Assembly (NCBI GenBank): GCA_944323825.1
Contig: CALUTY010000019.1
Location: forward strand, 1-44,152
Source: an uncultured Bacteroidales bacterium
GTDB lineage: Bacteria > Bacteroidota > Bacteroidia > Bacteroidales > UBA932
Length of the DNA stretch: 44,152 nucleotides
Reading direction: 5' to 3'
This document shows positions 17,464 through 26,969 of this stretch, one piece after another. Within the stretch, counting starts at the first letter, position 1. Each line of letters begins with the position of its first letter. The notes beneath the pieces were generated by a model. The model saw nothing but the letters and a program-made list of their open reading frames with translations. It was not told where the DNA came from and searched no databases. Both the position numbers and the translations under genes were made by a program.

Positions 17464-19200
17464 ATGCCGGAAATGGACAGCAAGCAGGCTTATATGATAC
17501 CGACTTCCGTCAAGGAGGTCAACGCATTGGGGTGGGATTACATTGACATCATCATCTTTTCCGGTGATGCCTTTGTGGACCACCCTTCTTTCGGTACGGC
17601 CGTGATTGCAAGATATCTGCAGAAGGCCGGGTACAGAGTGGCTGTCGTGCCCCAGCCGAACTGGCGGGATGATCTGCGAGACTTCAGGAAACTGGGGGCT
17701 CCGAGGCTCTATTTCGGAGTGAATGCCGGAGCGATGGACTCCATGGTGAACCATTATACCGCGGCCAAGAGGCTCCGGAGCGATGACGCCTATACTCCAG
17801 GCGGCAAGGCCGGGCAGCGTCCGGACTATGCCGTGACAGTGTACACGAAGATTCTGAAGGATATCTACCCTGAAATACCGGTGGTCATAGGCGGCATCGA
17901 GGCTTCGCTCAGGAGGCTGACTCATTATGACTATTGGAAAGATGACCTGATGCCGTCCGTCCTGGTGACTAGCGGGGCTGACTGGCTCTGCTACGGGATG
18001 GGGGAGAGGCCTATGCTTGAGCTGACAAAGGCGATAGAGGCAGGCCGCAATCTCTCTGACATCAGGAAGATTCCGCAGCTGGCATTTTTCATGACCGGGA
18101 AATCCAGGGACAGGGATGCGCTTGTCCTCCATTCATACGAGGAATGCCGCAGAGACAGGCGGGCCTTTGCGGAGAATTTCCATCTGATAGAGACCCATGC
18201 CAACATGATGCATCCGGCTGTGATTATGGAACCTGTCGGGGACGGGCATGTGCGTGTGAATCCTCCGTATCCTCCTGCCACACAGAAGGAGATGGATTCC
18301 TTCTGGGACCTTCCGTTCACGAAGCAGCCTCATCCGAGATACAAGGGAAAGCACATACCGGCGTATGAAATGATAAAATATTCGATAAATACGCACAGGG
18401 GATGCTTCGGAGGCTGCAATTTCTGTACGATAGCCGCGCATCAGGGCAAGTTCATACAGTCCAGGTCAGAGGATTCGATAATAAGGGAGGTCGAGGGGCT
18501 GCGCGGGCTTCCGGGCTTTGCGGGAAACATCTCCGACCTCGGGGCGCCCACGGCCAACATGTACGGTATGGGCGGCAAGAACCTTGAAATCTGCGGAAAG
18601 TGTGTCCGCAAGTCATGTCTTTTCCCGTCGCCGTGCGCCAATCTGGACCGTTCCCACGCAAGGCTTCTGAAACTGTATGCCAAGGTGGCTGTCGTCAAGG
18701 GCATAAGGCATTCGTATATAGGCAGCGGTATCCGCTATGACCTTTTCCTGGACAGGGACGGATATGTGGATGACACTTCATATCCGTATCTGAAGGAACT
18801 GATTCTTGAGCATACTTCAGGCAGGCTGAAGGTGGCCCCTGAACACACGGAGGATGAGGTACTGAAGCTCATGGCCAAGCCGTCGTTCAGGCTATTCGAG
18901 AGGCTCAGGTCTGAATTTGACAGGATAGTGCGGCAGAGCGGGAAAAACTGTGAGCTGGTGCCGTATTTCATTTCCGGGCATCCGGGATGCACCATGAAGG
19001 ATATGGAGAAGCTGTCCCGCAATCCTTCGCTGAAAGGGCTGTATATGGACCAGGTGCAGGATTTTACCCCGACACCGATGACCACTTCTTCTGTCATGTT
19101 CTGGACAGGTCTGGACCCCCGTACCATGAAAAAGGTCTTTGTGGAAAGGGACATGGAGAGGAAACGCCGTCAAAAGTCGTTTTTTTTCAAAAAAAAGTGA
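17464..19200 (+). CDS. ygiQ: YgiQ-family radical SAM protein
   Basis: The 578-residue protein has an N-terminal YgiQ domain (FSGDAFVDHPSFGTAVIARYL) and a radical SAM core with the cluster motif CFGGCNFC in THRGCFGGCNFCTIAAHQG, followed by SRSEDSI. VVIGGIEASLRR and PYFISGHPGC are also characteristic. Members are conserved across bacteria, but the substrate is unknown. It follows argS by 6 bases and is probably co-transcribed with it. The C terminus is a basic Lys/Phe-rich tail. Confidence 0.93.
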   Translation: MPEMDSKQAYMIPTSVKEVNALGWDYIDIIIFSGDAFVDHPSFGTAVIARYLQKAGYRVAVVPQPNWRDDLRDFRKLGAPRLYFGVNAGAMDSMVNHYTAAKRLRSDDAYTPGGKAGQRPDYAVTVYTKILKDIYPEIPVVIGGIEASLRRLTHYDYWKDDLMPSVLVTSGADWLCYGMGERPMLELTKAIEAGRNLSDIRKIPQLAFFMTGKSRDRDALVLHSYEECRRDRRAFAENFHLIETHANMMHPAVIMEPVGDGHVRVNPPYPPATQKEMDSFWDLPFTKQPHPRYKGKHIPAYEMIKYSINTHRGCFGGCNFCTIAAHQGKFIQSRSEDSIIREVEGLRGLPGFAGNISDLGAPTANMYGMGGKNLEICGKCVRKSCLFPSPCANLDRSHARLLKLYAKVAVVKGIRHSYIGSGIRYDLFLDRDGYVDDTSYPYLKELILEHTSGRLKVAPEHTEDEVLKLMAKPSFRLFERLRSEFDRIVRQSGKNCELVPYFISGHPGCTMKDMEKLSRNPSLKGLYMDQVQDFTPTPMTTSSVMFWTGLDPRTMKKVFVERDMERKRRQKSFFFKKK

Positions 19201-19293
19201 GATAAGCGTATCTCCATTCGGAAAAATGTTCTATTATTGCACCGTGATTTTGAACAATTGATCCAAAAAGTGCAACAAAGAGAAGAAAGAGAT

Positions 19294-19656
19294 ATGGAGA
19301 AGCCTAATAGTCAGAAGAAAAGAGCGGTAGTGAGCTATGAGAACATGTCGGAGGAGCTTGCAGCTGCATTTGCGGAGAAGTATCCCAAGGGATTCAGTGA
19401 TTATTTCCCCGATCTTCAGAAATATGACAAGCCTGACGGGACAAGTTTCTATGCGGTGACACTTGAAATTCCGGATGCCATCTATCTTGTCAAGCTCAAG
19501 GTCAAGACGGATGACGCTGAGGATATCGAAAGGTGGCTGGACGGTGACGATGACGATGCAGGAGATGACGGAGAGGGAGAAGATCTTCCTGATGACAATA
19601 TTTCCCAGTATGCAACCGGGGATGATGAGCCGTCCGATCCGGATGCCGAAAGGTAG
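19294..19656 (+). CDS. small acidic conserved protein of unknown function
   Basis: A 120-residue protein begins MEKPNSQKKRAVVSYENMSEEL. The middle (FAEKYPKGFSDYF, then FYAVTLEIPDAIYLVKLKVK) resembles short, uncharacterised Bacteroidota proteins that read KKYPKGY and FYAVTLDT at this position. The last 45 residues are mostly Asp, Glu and Gly and likely disordered. An in-frame upstream ATG at 19237 lies in promoter-like AT-rich sequence and is less likely. A strong terminator follows directly, so it is the last gene of its transcript. No function can be given. Confidence 0.75.
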   Translation: MEKPNSQKKRAVVSYENMSEELAAAFAEKYPKGFSDYFPDLQKYDKPDGTSFYAVTLEIPDAIYLVKLKVKTDDAEDIERWLDGDDDDAGDDGEGEDLPDDNISQYATGDDEPSDPDAER

Positions 19657-19686
19657 TTCCCGCCTTCTTTATTTGAGAACATTATC

Positions 19687-19718
19687 GGAGCTGCCGGCAC
19701 CGGCAGCTCCTTTTTTTT
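19687..19718 (+). terminator. strong intrinsic terminator
   Basis: A perfect 11-base stem, GGAGCTGCCGG (19687-19697) with CCGGCAGCTCC (19700-19710), is followed by eight T. It ends the transcript of the small acidic protein. Confidence 0.95.
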
Positions 19719-19759
19719 ATTTAATGGCAGATCAACAGATTTAATGGCGGATCCGACAG

Positions 19760-21559
19760 ATGAGCATGGACAAGGATTGTGCAAATACAAAATTTTCAGG
19801 TTTTTTCAGGCAGGTCAGAGGGATGATGTCTGAGAAGGAGCTGATTCTTGTCCTGTCCATAGTGGTGGGAATAGCCTGCGGCCTGGCGGCAGTGGTGCTG
19901 AAACTCGCCATTGAATTCATTCACGGGGGCATCACCTCGTGGTTTGACGGGGCTGCCTACAATTATCTCTACCTGCTTTATCCCGGCATCGGAATGCTGC
20001 TGGCGATGCTCTTTGTCAGATATGTCATCAAGGACAATATCGGGCACGGCGTGACAAAGGTGCTTCTGGCAGTGTCAAAGAACGAGTCCAGAATCCGCCC
20101 GCACAACATGTGGTCATCCATCCTTGCGAGTTCAGTGACCATCGGCTTCGGAGGTTCGGTGGGAGCGGAGGCTCCGATTGTGTACACGGGGGCGGCCATA
20201 GGCTCGAACATAGCCAGGAAGATGGGCCTGTCGTACAAGAACATGACCATTCTTTTGGGCTGTGGGGCTGCAGGGGCCGTGGCAGGCATTTTCAAGGCTC
20301 CCTTGGCGGGAGTGCTTTTTACCTTGGAGATACTTCTGTTCAACATTTCGATGACCTCCATCCTGCCGCTGCTGATGTCCACGGTGTCGGCGACGGTGAT
20401 TTCATATCTCTTTCTCGGGGATTCGCTGCCTTTTGAATGCACATTGTCCCCGTTCACCATGCACAACATCCCGTTTTATGTGCTGTTGGGGCTATTCTGC
20501 GCTTTGTGCTCGGTCTATTTTACAAGGACAACCCTCTGGCTGGAGGACAAGATAAAGTCCATTGTGAATCCTTTCGGCCGTTGGGGTATTTCAGCCTTGT
20601 GCCTGGGTCTGCTCATTTTCCTTTTCCCTCCACTTTACGGGGAAGGATATGAGTACATCAGCATCCTTCTGAACGGCGGCAACATTGACCTGGACGGTGA
20701 GACTGTGCTTGCGTTCTTCATGCATCACAAATGGTCTGTTCCCGTATTTTTCCTGCTGATCCTTCTGCTGAAGGTCTTTTCCATGTCCTTCACCAATGCA
20801 GGCGGAGGTGTCGGGGGAACTTTCGGCCCTACCCTGTTCGTGGGGGCGATTGCAGGCTTTGTGCTGTCGAGGACCTTCAACCTGATTTTTGCCGGGACCT
20901 CCATATCTGTCCCTGAGCAGAATTTCGTGCTTGTGGGGATGGCGGGTCTGATGGCGGGAGTGATGCAGGCCCCGATGACGGCGATCTTCCTGATTGCCGA
21001 GATATCAGGCGGATATGAGCTGCTGGTACCTCTGATTCTTACTTCGACAATATCTTTCGGTGCGACAAGGACTGTGGAGCCTTACTCCATCTATACCAAG
21101 CGTATAGCCAAGAAGGGAGAGTTGCTTACGCATGACAGTGACCAGGCTGTGCTCACCCTGTTGAGGACATCAGACCTCATAGAGTCGGACTTTACCACGG
21201 TGAAGATAGACGCCACCCTAGGAGAGCTTGTGGATGCCATATCGGCTTCGACCCGCAACATTTTCCCGGTCATTGATTCCAAAAATCATTTCCAGGGCTA
21301 TGTTTCCCTGGAAGATGTGCGCAGGGACATGTTCAAGAAGGAACTGTATGACAAGATGCATGTCTACAACTACATGAAGTCTTCGCCTGCGTATGTCATT
21401 GCTGACGAGAAGATGGACAGCGTCATGAAGAAATTCGAGAAGACCGATGCATGGAACCTGCCCGTGGTGGACAGTGAGCGCACATATCTCGGCTTTGTGT
21501 CCAAGTCCAAGATTTTCTCGGCCTACCGTGACCGTCTGAAGCAGGTCTCCCATGACTGA
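19760..21559 (+). CDS. ClC-family chloride channel or Cl-/H+ antiporter with CBS domains
   Basis: The 599-residue inner-membrane protein has about ten or more hydrophobic segments in residues 25-440. The selectivity-filter and gating sequences are GFGGSVGAEAP (gating Glu), GAVAGIFKAPLAGVLFTLE and GGGVGGTFGPTLF. Two CBS domains follow at about 455-590 (FPVIDSKNHFQGYV, then NLPVVDSERTYLGFV), which in this family sense nucleotides. The acidic residue after LFT in helix G is kept (LFTLEI), consistent with a transporter, but channel and antiporter forms cannot be told apart here. It stands alone after a terminator. Confidence 0.93.
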   Translation: MSMDKDCANTKFSGFFRQVRGMMSEKELILVLSIVVGIACGLAAVVLKLAIEFIHGGITSWFDGAAYNYLYLLYPGIGMLLAMLFVRYVIKDNIGHGVTKVLLAVSKNESRIRPHNMWSSILASSVTIGFGGSVGAEAPIVYTGAAIGSNIARKMGLSYKNMTILLGCGAAGAVAGIFKAPLAGVLFTLEILLFNISMTSILPLLMSTVSATVISYLFLGDSLPFECTLSPFTMHNIPFYVLLGLFCALCSVYFTRTTLWLEDKIKSIVNPFGRWGISALCLGLLIFLFPPLYGEGYEYISILLNGGNIDLDGETVLAFFMHHKWSVPVFFLLILLLKVFSMSFTNAGGGVGGTFGPTLFVGAIAGFVLSRTFNLIFAGTSISVPEQNFVLVGMAGLMAGVMQAPMTAIFLIAEISGGYELLVPLILTSTISFGATRTVEPYSIYTKRIAKKGELLTHDSDQAVLTLLRTSDLIESDFTTVKIDATLGELVDAISASTRNIFPVIDSKNHFQGYVSLEDVRRDMFKKELYDKMHVYNYMKSSPAYVIADEKMDSVMKKFEKTDAWNLPVVDSERTYLGFVSKSKIFSAYRDRLKQVSHD

Positions 21560-21615
21560 CATGGACTTTTATGTCAGTCTCACCGTATTTGTACTCCTGA
21601 TGGAGGAGTCATGTT

Positions 21616-22194
21616 TCATTGCCTGTTGAATTCAAGGTAGCAATTATGAATGCCTGCAAGGACATCGTTGTCATGCCCTGCATCCATGTGGAGTATCATC
21701 CGTGTGGCATTGACATCATCCTTTGTGAAAAATTCGAAGAAGCTGGATGTGGCATATTCGTTGTATCCGATTGTCGCCGAAGGATTCTCTTCGGTTCCGT
21801 AATATACTGCCGCACAGTGTTCTATGTTTGTTATCGAGTGACCGAATGTATATGATGTCACATTCTTCTGAGCCTGCCATACATTTCCTGTCTCAGAAGA
21901 CCTGAGGTAGAAAGGTGCGGGACTCCTGAAATTGAATGTGATTTCACTGTCGGTTATGGTGACTGACTCCAGTTCGGTGGAGATGTTGTTTTCCACATGG
22001 GATTCCCTGTTTTCATCAAATGAAGGGGACTCTGTACCTGCGCTTGTGAGAATCCATGTGCCGACCATGGCTTCTGCCTGCTCTTCGGTAGTCATGCTCA
22101 TGCTATAGTCATATTTTTCCACGCAGGACTGGAACATTGCGGCTGATATCATGGCAGCTGCAATAGACATGAATTTTGGCGCTTTCATTTTCAT
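21616..22194 (-). CDS. putative lipocalin-like lipoprotein
   Basis: A roughly 192-residue lipoprotein has a hydrophobic signal and a lipobox ending in FQSC. The mature part has VGTWILTSAGTES, a GTW start typical of lipocalin-like beta-barrels, followed by alternating beta strands (SVTITDSEITFNFRSP). The ATG at 22194 (MKMKAPKF) is used; the frame opens 3 codons earlier only at a TTG. It faces away from tex with its own -7 element. The ligand is unknown and the fold call is tentative. Confidence 0.6.
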   Translation of the reverse strand: MKMKAPKFMSIAAAMISAAMFQSCVEKYDYSMSMTTEEQAEAMVGTWILTSAGTESPSFDENRESHVENNISTELESVTITDSEITFNFRSPAPFYLRSSETGNVWQAQKNVTSYTFGHSITNIEHCAAVYYGTEENPSATIGYNEYATSSFFEFFTKDDVNATRMILHMDAGHDNDVLAGIHNCYLEFNRQ

Positions 22195-22225
22195 CGGTAT
22201 CAATTGTCATGAATTAAGGTATCTG

Positions 22226-22233
22226 CAAATATA
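22226..22233 (-). promoter_or_regulatory. -7 element of the lipoprotein gene
   Basis: TATATTTG on the minus strand lies 32 bases upstream of the lipoprotein start. The -33 region is T-rich without a clear TTTG. Confidence 0.6.
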
Positions 22234-22299
22234 ATCAGGAACAAAAAGAAAAGCAAGGGCAATTCCCCTGTCAATGTTGCCGGTTTTTGAGGATTTTTC

Positions 22300-22307
22300 T
22301 AAATTTG
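22300..22307 (+). promoter_or_regulatory. -7 element of tex
   Basis: TAAATTTG lies 34 bases upstream of the tex start, with GTTG at 22276-22279 as a weak -33 element 20 bases before it. Confidence 0.6.
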
Positions 22308-22340
22308 TAAGGATTTGGTCATTGAAACTGATAATCATAT

Positions 22341-24482
22341 ATGAAGGAAATTTATATAAAGGACATAGCATCCAGACTTGGAGTGAAGGAATGGCAGGTG
22401 GAGAACTGTGCGGAACTTTTTGAGGCTGGTTCCACCATACCGTTCATAAGCAGATACCGGAAAGAGAAGACAGGAGGGCTGGATGATGTGGCAGTGGCGG
22501 AGATCAGGCATTGGACCGATGTCTTTGCCGAGATGGAGAAGAGGAAGGAAACCGTTCTGGAGACGATAGGTGCGGCAGGGGCGCTGACTGATGAGCTGCG
22601 CGGGCAGATTGAAGCCTGTGTTGATGCAAGGGAACTGGAGGACCTGTATCTTCCGTTCAAGCCGAAAAGGCGTACCCGTGCCACAGCCGCCAAGGAGGCC
22701 GGACTCGAGCCTCTGGCGGACAAGATGTATGACATTGCTGTCGCCGATCCGGTCCGGGAAGCCTCCAAATATCTGAATGATAAGGTGACGACGGTGGAAG
22801 ATGCACTTGCAGGTGCGCGAGACATAATAGCAGAGCGTCTGAGCGAGACGGCTTCAGTGAGAGAAACCTTGCGGCAGATATTCGGCACCAGGAGGGTGGT
22901 GACAAAGGCGACGAAGAAGTCTTCTTCTCCTGATGCCCAGAAATACAAGGGATATTTCGACTATTCGGAGCCTGTGGCAAAAATGGCACCCCACAGGGTG
23001 CTTGCCGTGCTCAGGGCAGAGTCTGAAGGGTTCATTTCACTGAAGATAGACACTGACGCGGAGAAATGCGGCAACAAGATGTATTATGATTTCTGCCAGC
23101 AGCGGCGCTATCCTGCCAAGGCACTTGCCGAACAGATCCGGGAAGCGGTGGATGATGCCTACAAGAGGCTGCTTGAACCGTCCATCACCAATGAGGTGAT
23201 AGCGCAGGCCAAGGAGAGGGCAGATCTTGCTTCGGTGAGGATTTTCGGAGAGAATCTGCGTCAGCTTCTTCTTGCTCCGCCTGTCGGGCAGAAAAGGGTC
23301 CTGGCCATTGATCCTGGACTGAGGACCGGATGCAAGGTGGTCTGCCTCGATGCGCAGGGGAATCTGCTCCATTATGAGACCATTTTCCCGCATCCTCCGG
23401 CAAACGAGAAAGTGAAGGCCATCAGGGCTGTGTCGGACATGATTTCAAAATATGGGATAGAGGTGATAGCCATAGGCAACGGGACTGCTGGCCGTGAGAC
23501 CGAGGCATTCATAAAGAGGATTCCTCTGCCGGACGGCGTCAGGGTGTACTCCGTCAGCGAGGACGGCGCTTCCATCTATTCCGCATCCGAAGTGGCAAGG
23601 GAGGAGTTCCCGGACCAGGATGTGACCGTAAGGGGGGCCGTGTCGATAGGCCGCCGCCTGATGGATCCGCTTGCGGAGCTGGTGAAGATAGACCCGAAGT
23701 CGCTCGGAGTGGGGCAGTACCAGCATGATGTTGACCAGGGGCTCTTGAAGGAAACTCTGGACAATACCGTGGAAAGCTGCGTGAACAGTGTCGGAGTGAA
23801 TCTCAACACTGCAAGTCCGTACCTCCTGAGCTATGTGGCGGGGATAGGGCCTTCCCTGGCGGCCAACATAGTGGAATACCGGACCGGGCACGGTGCGTAC
23901 AGGTCCCGCAAGGAGCTTCTGAATGTGAAACGCCTCGGGGACAAGGCCTTTGAACAGTGTGCCGGCTTTCTGCGCATACCAGGCGCCGACAATCCTCTTG
24001 ACAATTCAGCCGTGCATCCGGAATGCTATCATATAGTGGAGAAGATGGCTTCCGACCTCGGCGTTACCCCGAAGGAGCTGCTGGGAAATGTAGAGCTCAT
24101 TTCAAAGATAGTTCCTGAAAGGTATGTGGAAGGTGATTTCGGCCTTCCTACAATCAACGACATCATTGCAGAGCTGAAGAAGCCGGGCCGGGATCCACGC
24201 GAGGATGCCAGGGAATTTGAATTTTCCGAAGACATCCACACCATCGAGGATCTTGTGGACGGCATGGAACTTCCTGGCATTGTGACCAACATCACCGCTT
24301 TCGGAGCCTTCGTGGACATAGGCATAAAGCAGAACGGCCTTATCCATGTGTCGCAGATGGGAGTCCGTCATCTTGATGACCCGTCAAAGGTGCTCAAGCT
24401 TCATCAGCATGTCATTGTTGAGGTCATAGGCGTGGATCTGGACCGCAGCCGCATTGCCCTGCGTCTCCTTAAAAAATTGTGA
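22341..24482 (+). CDS. tex: Tex, S1-domain RNA-binding transcription accessory protein
   Basis: The 713-residue protein has the full Tex layout: an N-terminal helical region (FISRYRKEKTGGLDDV), a YqgF/RNase H-like domain (RVLAIDPGLRTGCKVV, then IAIGNGTAGRETE), tandem helix-hairpin-helix motifs (LLSYVAGIGPSLAANIVEYR) and a C-terminal S1 domain (GIVTNITAFGAFVDIGIKQNGLIHVS). Tex binds nucleic acid and contacts transcription elongation machinery; its exact role is not settled. It is monocistronic, followed by the tRNA-Val promoter. Confidence 0.96.
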   Translation: MKEIYIKDIASRLGVKEWQVENCAELFEAGSTIPFISRYRKEKTGGLDDVAVAEIRHWTDVFAEMEKRKETVLETIGAAGALTDELRGQIEACVDARELEDLYLPFKPKRRTRATAAKEAGLEPLADKMYDIAVADPVREASKYLNDKVTTVEDALAGARDIIAERLSETASVRETLRQIFGTRRVVTKATKKSSSPDAQKYKGYFDYSEPVAKMAPHRVLAVLRAESEGFISLKIDTDAEKCGNKMYYDFCQQRRYPAKALAEQIREAVDDAYKRLLEPSITNEVIAQAKERADLASVRIFGENLRQLLLAPPVGQKRVLAIDPGLRTGCKVVCLDAQGNLLHYETIFPHPPANEKVKAIRAVSDMISKYGIEVIAIGNGTAGRETEAFIKRIPLPDGVRVYSVSEDGASIYSASEVAREEFPDQDVTVRGAVSIGRRLMDPLAELVKIDPKSLGVGQYQHDVDQGLLKETLDNTVESCVNSVGVNLNTASPYLLSYVAGIGPSLAANIVEYRTGHGAYRSRKELLNVKRLGDKAFEQCAGFLRIPGADNPLDNSAVHPECYHIVEKMASDLGVTPKELLGNVELISKIVPERYVEGDFGLPTINDIIAELKKPGRDPREDAREFEFSEDIHTIEDLVDGMELPGIVTNITAFGAFVDIGIKQNGLIHVSQMGVRHLDDPSKVLKLHQHVIVEVIGVDLDRSRIALRLLKKL

Positions 24483-24498
24483 TCTTCGACGGGAAAAA

Positions 24499-24529
24499 TT
24501 TGCAGAATAAAAATTCTTTCTTACCTTTG
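24499..24529 (+). promoter_or_regulatory. promoter of tRNA-Val
   Basis: TTTG (24499-24502) and TACCTTTG (24522-24529) are 19 bases apart, a full match to the Bacteroidota consensus. The tRNA starts 41 bases downstream. Confidence 0.9.
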
Positions 24530-24570
24530 CAATCCCCAAACGAAAAAGGCGGGGATTCAAAGTTCTTATC

Positions 24571-24645
24571 GGGAGCTTAGCTCAGTTGGTTCAGAGCGTC
24601 TGCCTTACAAGCAGAGGGTCGGGGGTTCGACTCCCTCAGCTCCCA
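24571..24645 (+). tRNA. tRNA-Val (anticodon UAC)
   Basis: Acceptor GGGAGCT pairs with AGCTCCC. The D arm reads AGCTCAGTTGGTTCAGAGC, the anticodon stem is TCTGC/GCAGA with loop CTTACAA (UAC at 24606-24608), and the T loop is GGTTCGACTCC. An encoded CCA follows at 24646-24648. The accessory region begins directly after it, so this tRNA is a natural candidate integration site. I found no second copy of its 3' end in the window. Confidence 0.95.
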
Positions 24646-24670
24646 CCACCCGAAAGGGCAAACCGAAGCA

Positions 24671-24704
24671 AAATCCTGAAGTCCGGCGACTTCGGGATTT
24701 TTTG
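24671..24704 (+). terminator. terminator after tRNA-Val
   Basis: AAATCCTGAAGTC (24671-24683) pairs with GACTTCGGGATTT (24688-24700) around CGGC, followed by a T run. Confidence 0.85.
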
Positions 24705-24765
24705 TTTTATGCCCGTGCCGAAGAATATAATGACTGTCCGCCCAAATACCCCTTGTCATGGTTCC

Positions 24766-24790
24766 GACCGTAGGGCGAAGCCCGGAGTGG
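24766..24790. repeat. short interspersed repeat, copy 2 (edge of the accessory region)
   Basis: This is the second copy of the element at 4859-4883, same strand, with the GGGC-GAA-GCCC palindrome at its centre. It lies between the tRNA-Val terminator and the truncated flavodoxin gene and marks where that gene's similarity ends. Confidence 0.75.
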
Positions 24791-24799
24791 GGTAATATT

Positions 24800-25041
24800 G
24801 CGGGTAAGCAAATGCAGGGAATACCTGTATTCTTTGCCGAATGTGAGCCATGAAAAGCCGGAATGACCGCGTTGATGGAGTAGAAGCGGTCGATCACACT
24901 TTTCATCTGGGCAGAAATGCCGAAGTAATACATCGGCGCGGCAAAGACCACCATGTCCTCCTCGATCAGTTTCCCTGTGCCTGCCGCAACAGTGCCCGGG
25001 ACGGTCAGTGCAGACTTTCGTAAAAATTCGCGCCGTTCCAT
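24800..25041 (-). pseudogene. remnant of a Tat-exported flavodoxin-family protein
   Basis: The frame starts MERREFLRKSALTV, a twin-arginine signal (RREFLRK), then jumps straight to LIEEDMVVFAAPMYYFGISAQMKSVIDRFYSIN, given here as one run of family blocks: the middle of a flavodoxin or NADPH-dependent FMN reductase. The FMN phosphate loop expected before this block is absent, and similarity stops near the repeat at 24766-24790. Only about 55 of the usual 150-200 flavodoxin residues remain, so an internal deletion and a 3' truncation are inferred. It is last in a minus-strand run, 12 bases after the aldo/keto reductase. Confidence 0.7.
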
Positions 25042-25053
25042 GCATACGGCGTT

Positions 25054-26064
<1,011 letters not shown>

Positions 26065-26625
26065 CTATTCCCCCTTTCCGTATCCTTTCCCGAAAGTGGT
26101 GCATTTGCCGATGGTCTCACCGGTACGCAGGTAGGTGTAGTTCGGCATCTCGAAGAGTACAGGCTTCAGCCTGTCATAGTCAGGTTTGCCTTTCTCGTTA
26201 AGGCAGACCTCGTCCACATAGGTATTTGTAATCCTGCAGATGAAATTGTCGAAGGCCTCTGTCTCGTAGTTGTCCACGACCTCGCATTCCATCACCAGCG
26301 GACTTTCATCGATGACCGGCGTACCGGCATCGCCCTTGTGCCAGGCGAACACGTCTGACTTGTCCGCTTTGACTCCGCTTGTGCTGCCTACATAGTCAGC
26401 ACGCGCCAGCATTGCCTCATTGATCATATTGACGGACACCTTGCCGGTCTGCCTTACTCCTTCATTGGTGTAATGCTTCTTGAACAGGCTCAGCATGATT
26501 TGGTCGTGCCCGATGATGCCCACATGGGCGACAAGCAGCCAGTTCACTTTTCCGTTCACTTCCGTACCCACTACTGTTGCAGGTGTGGGATACAATGCCA
26601 GTGTGGCTCCGATGTTCTTTTTCAT
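26065..26625 (-). CDS. flavin reductase-like FMN-binding protein, cytoplasmic
   Basis: A 186-residue protein of the flavin reductase-like domain (split-barrel) family. LALYPTPATVVGTEVNGK, then VGIIGHDQIMLSL and VSVNMI are the family blocks that hold FMN. It resembles the first two thirds of the lipoprotein at 28145-29158 along its whole length, but has no signal peptide, so the pair looks like a cytoplasmic and an exported version of one enzyme. It sits between a small protein gene and the aldo/keto reductase on the minus strand. Reduced-flavin supply or direct quinone/nitro reduction are possible roles; none is proven. Confidence 0.88.
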   Translation of the reverse strand: MKKNIGATLALYPTPATVVGTEVNGKVNWLLVAHVGIIGHDQIMLSLFKKHYTNEGVRQTGKVSVNMINEAMLARADYVGSTSGVKADKSDVFAWHKGDAGTPVIDESPLVMECEVVDNYETEAFDNFICRITNTYVDEVCLNEKGKPDYDRLKPVLFEMPNYTYLRTGETIGKCTTFGKGYGKGE

Positions 26626-26649
26626 TGTCGTTTCCTTTTGTTTATGTCA

Positions 26650-26889
26650 TTATTGTTGCCGTTCAGGGCATGCTGCTATCCTGTTTAACCCTCTCAAAAT
26701 TTCGAATTCGTTGGGTTCCAGGGGGATATGTGTATCGTCGGACTTTCCGGCCTTGTCCTGGGATTCCGTGATGAGGAAAAATCTCAGAAGCTGCTGCGGT
26801 GTGACATTGTGGCGTTCTGCGATGAAGAGGACCGCCTCGTCAATGCACAGATCTTCAGGTAAATCAGTTTTCTGTTTCATTGTATCCAT
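26650..26889 (-). CDS. small protein of unknown function
   Basis: A 79-residue protein, probably all helical, has LPEDLCIDEAVLFIAERH followed by TPQQLLRFFLITES. I do not recognise a named family, although similar short proteins occur near Bacteroidales oxidoreductase clusters as far as I recall. It lies 24 bases upstream of the flavin reductase gene and likely heads that operon. The upstream gap has no clean TAnnTTTG; TAATTTTA on the minus strand is the closest. Confidence 0.6.
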   Translation of the reverse strand: MDTMKQKTDLPEDLCIDEAVLFIAERHNVTPQQLLRFFLITESQDKAGKSDDTHIPLEPNEFEILRGLNRIAACPERQQ

Positions 26890-26956
26890 TTGTATCTGTC
26901 TGATGTAAAATTACACCGGAACAGTTATAGGCTTTGTGTCTGTAAGTCGGCAAAAA

Positions 26957-26969
26957 GTACCAAATTCAC
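26957..26969 (-). promoter_or_regulatory. 13-base copy of the downstream half of the island operator
   Basis: GTGAATTTGGTAC on the minus strand is identical to 35768-35780, which forms half-site 2 of the operator described at 35738-35801. Here the first half-site and a correctly placed -7 element are missing. It overlaps the end of the broken amidohydrolase gene and lies 68 bases before the small-protein gene. It may be a decayed operator or chance. Confidence 0.3.

Noticed and set aside
24577..24900. Minus-strand open frame ending in RESNPRPSACKADALNQLS that continues from the flavodoxin remnant
   Set aside because: The C-terminal peptide is the antisense translation of tRNA-Val, a well-known annotation artefact. 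Only the part above about 24800 is flavodoxin-derived.
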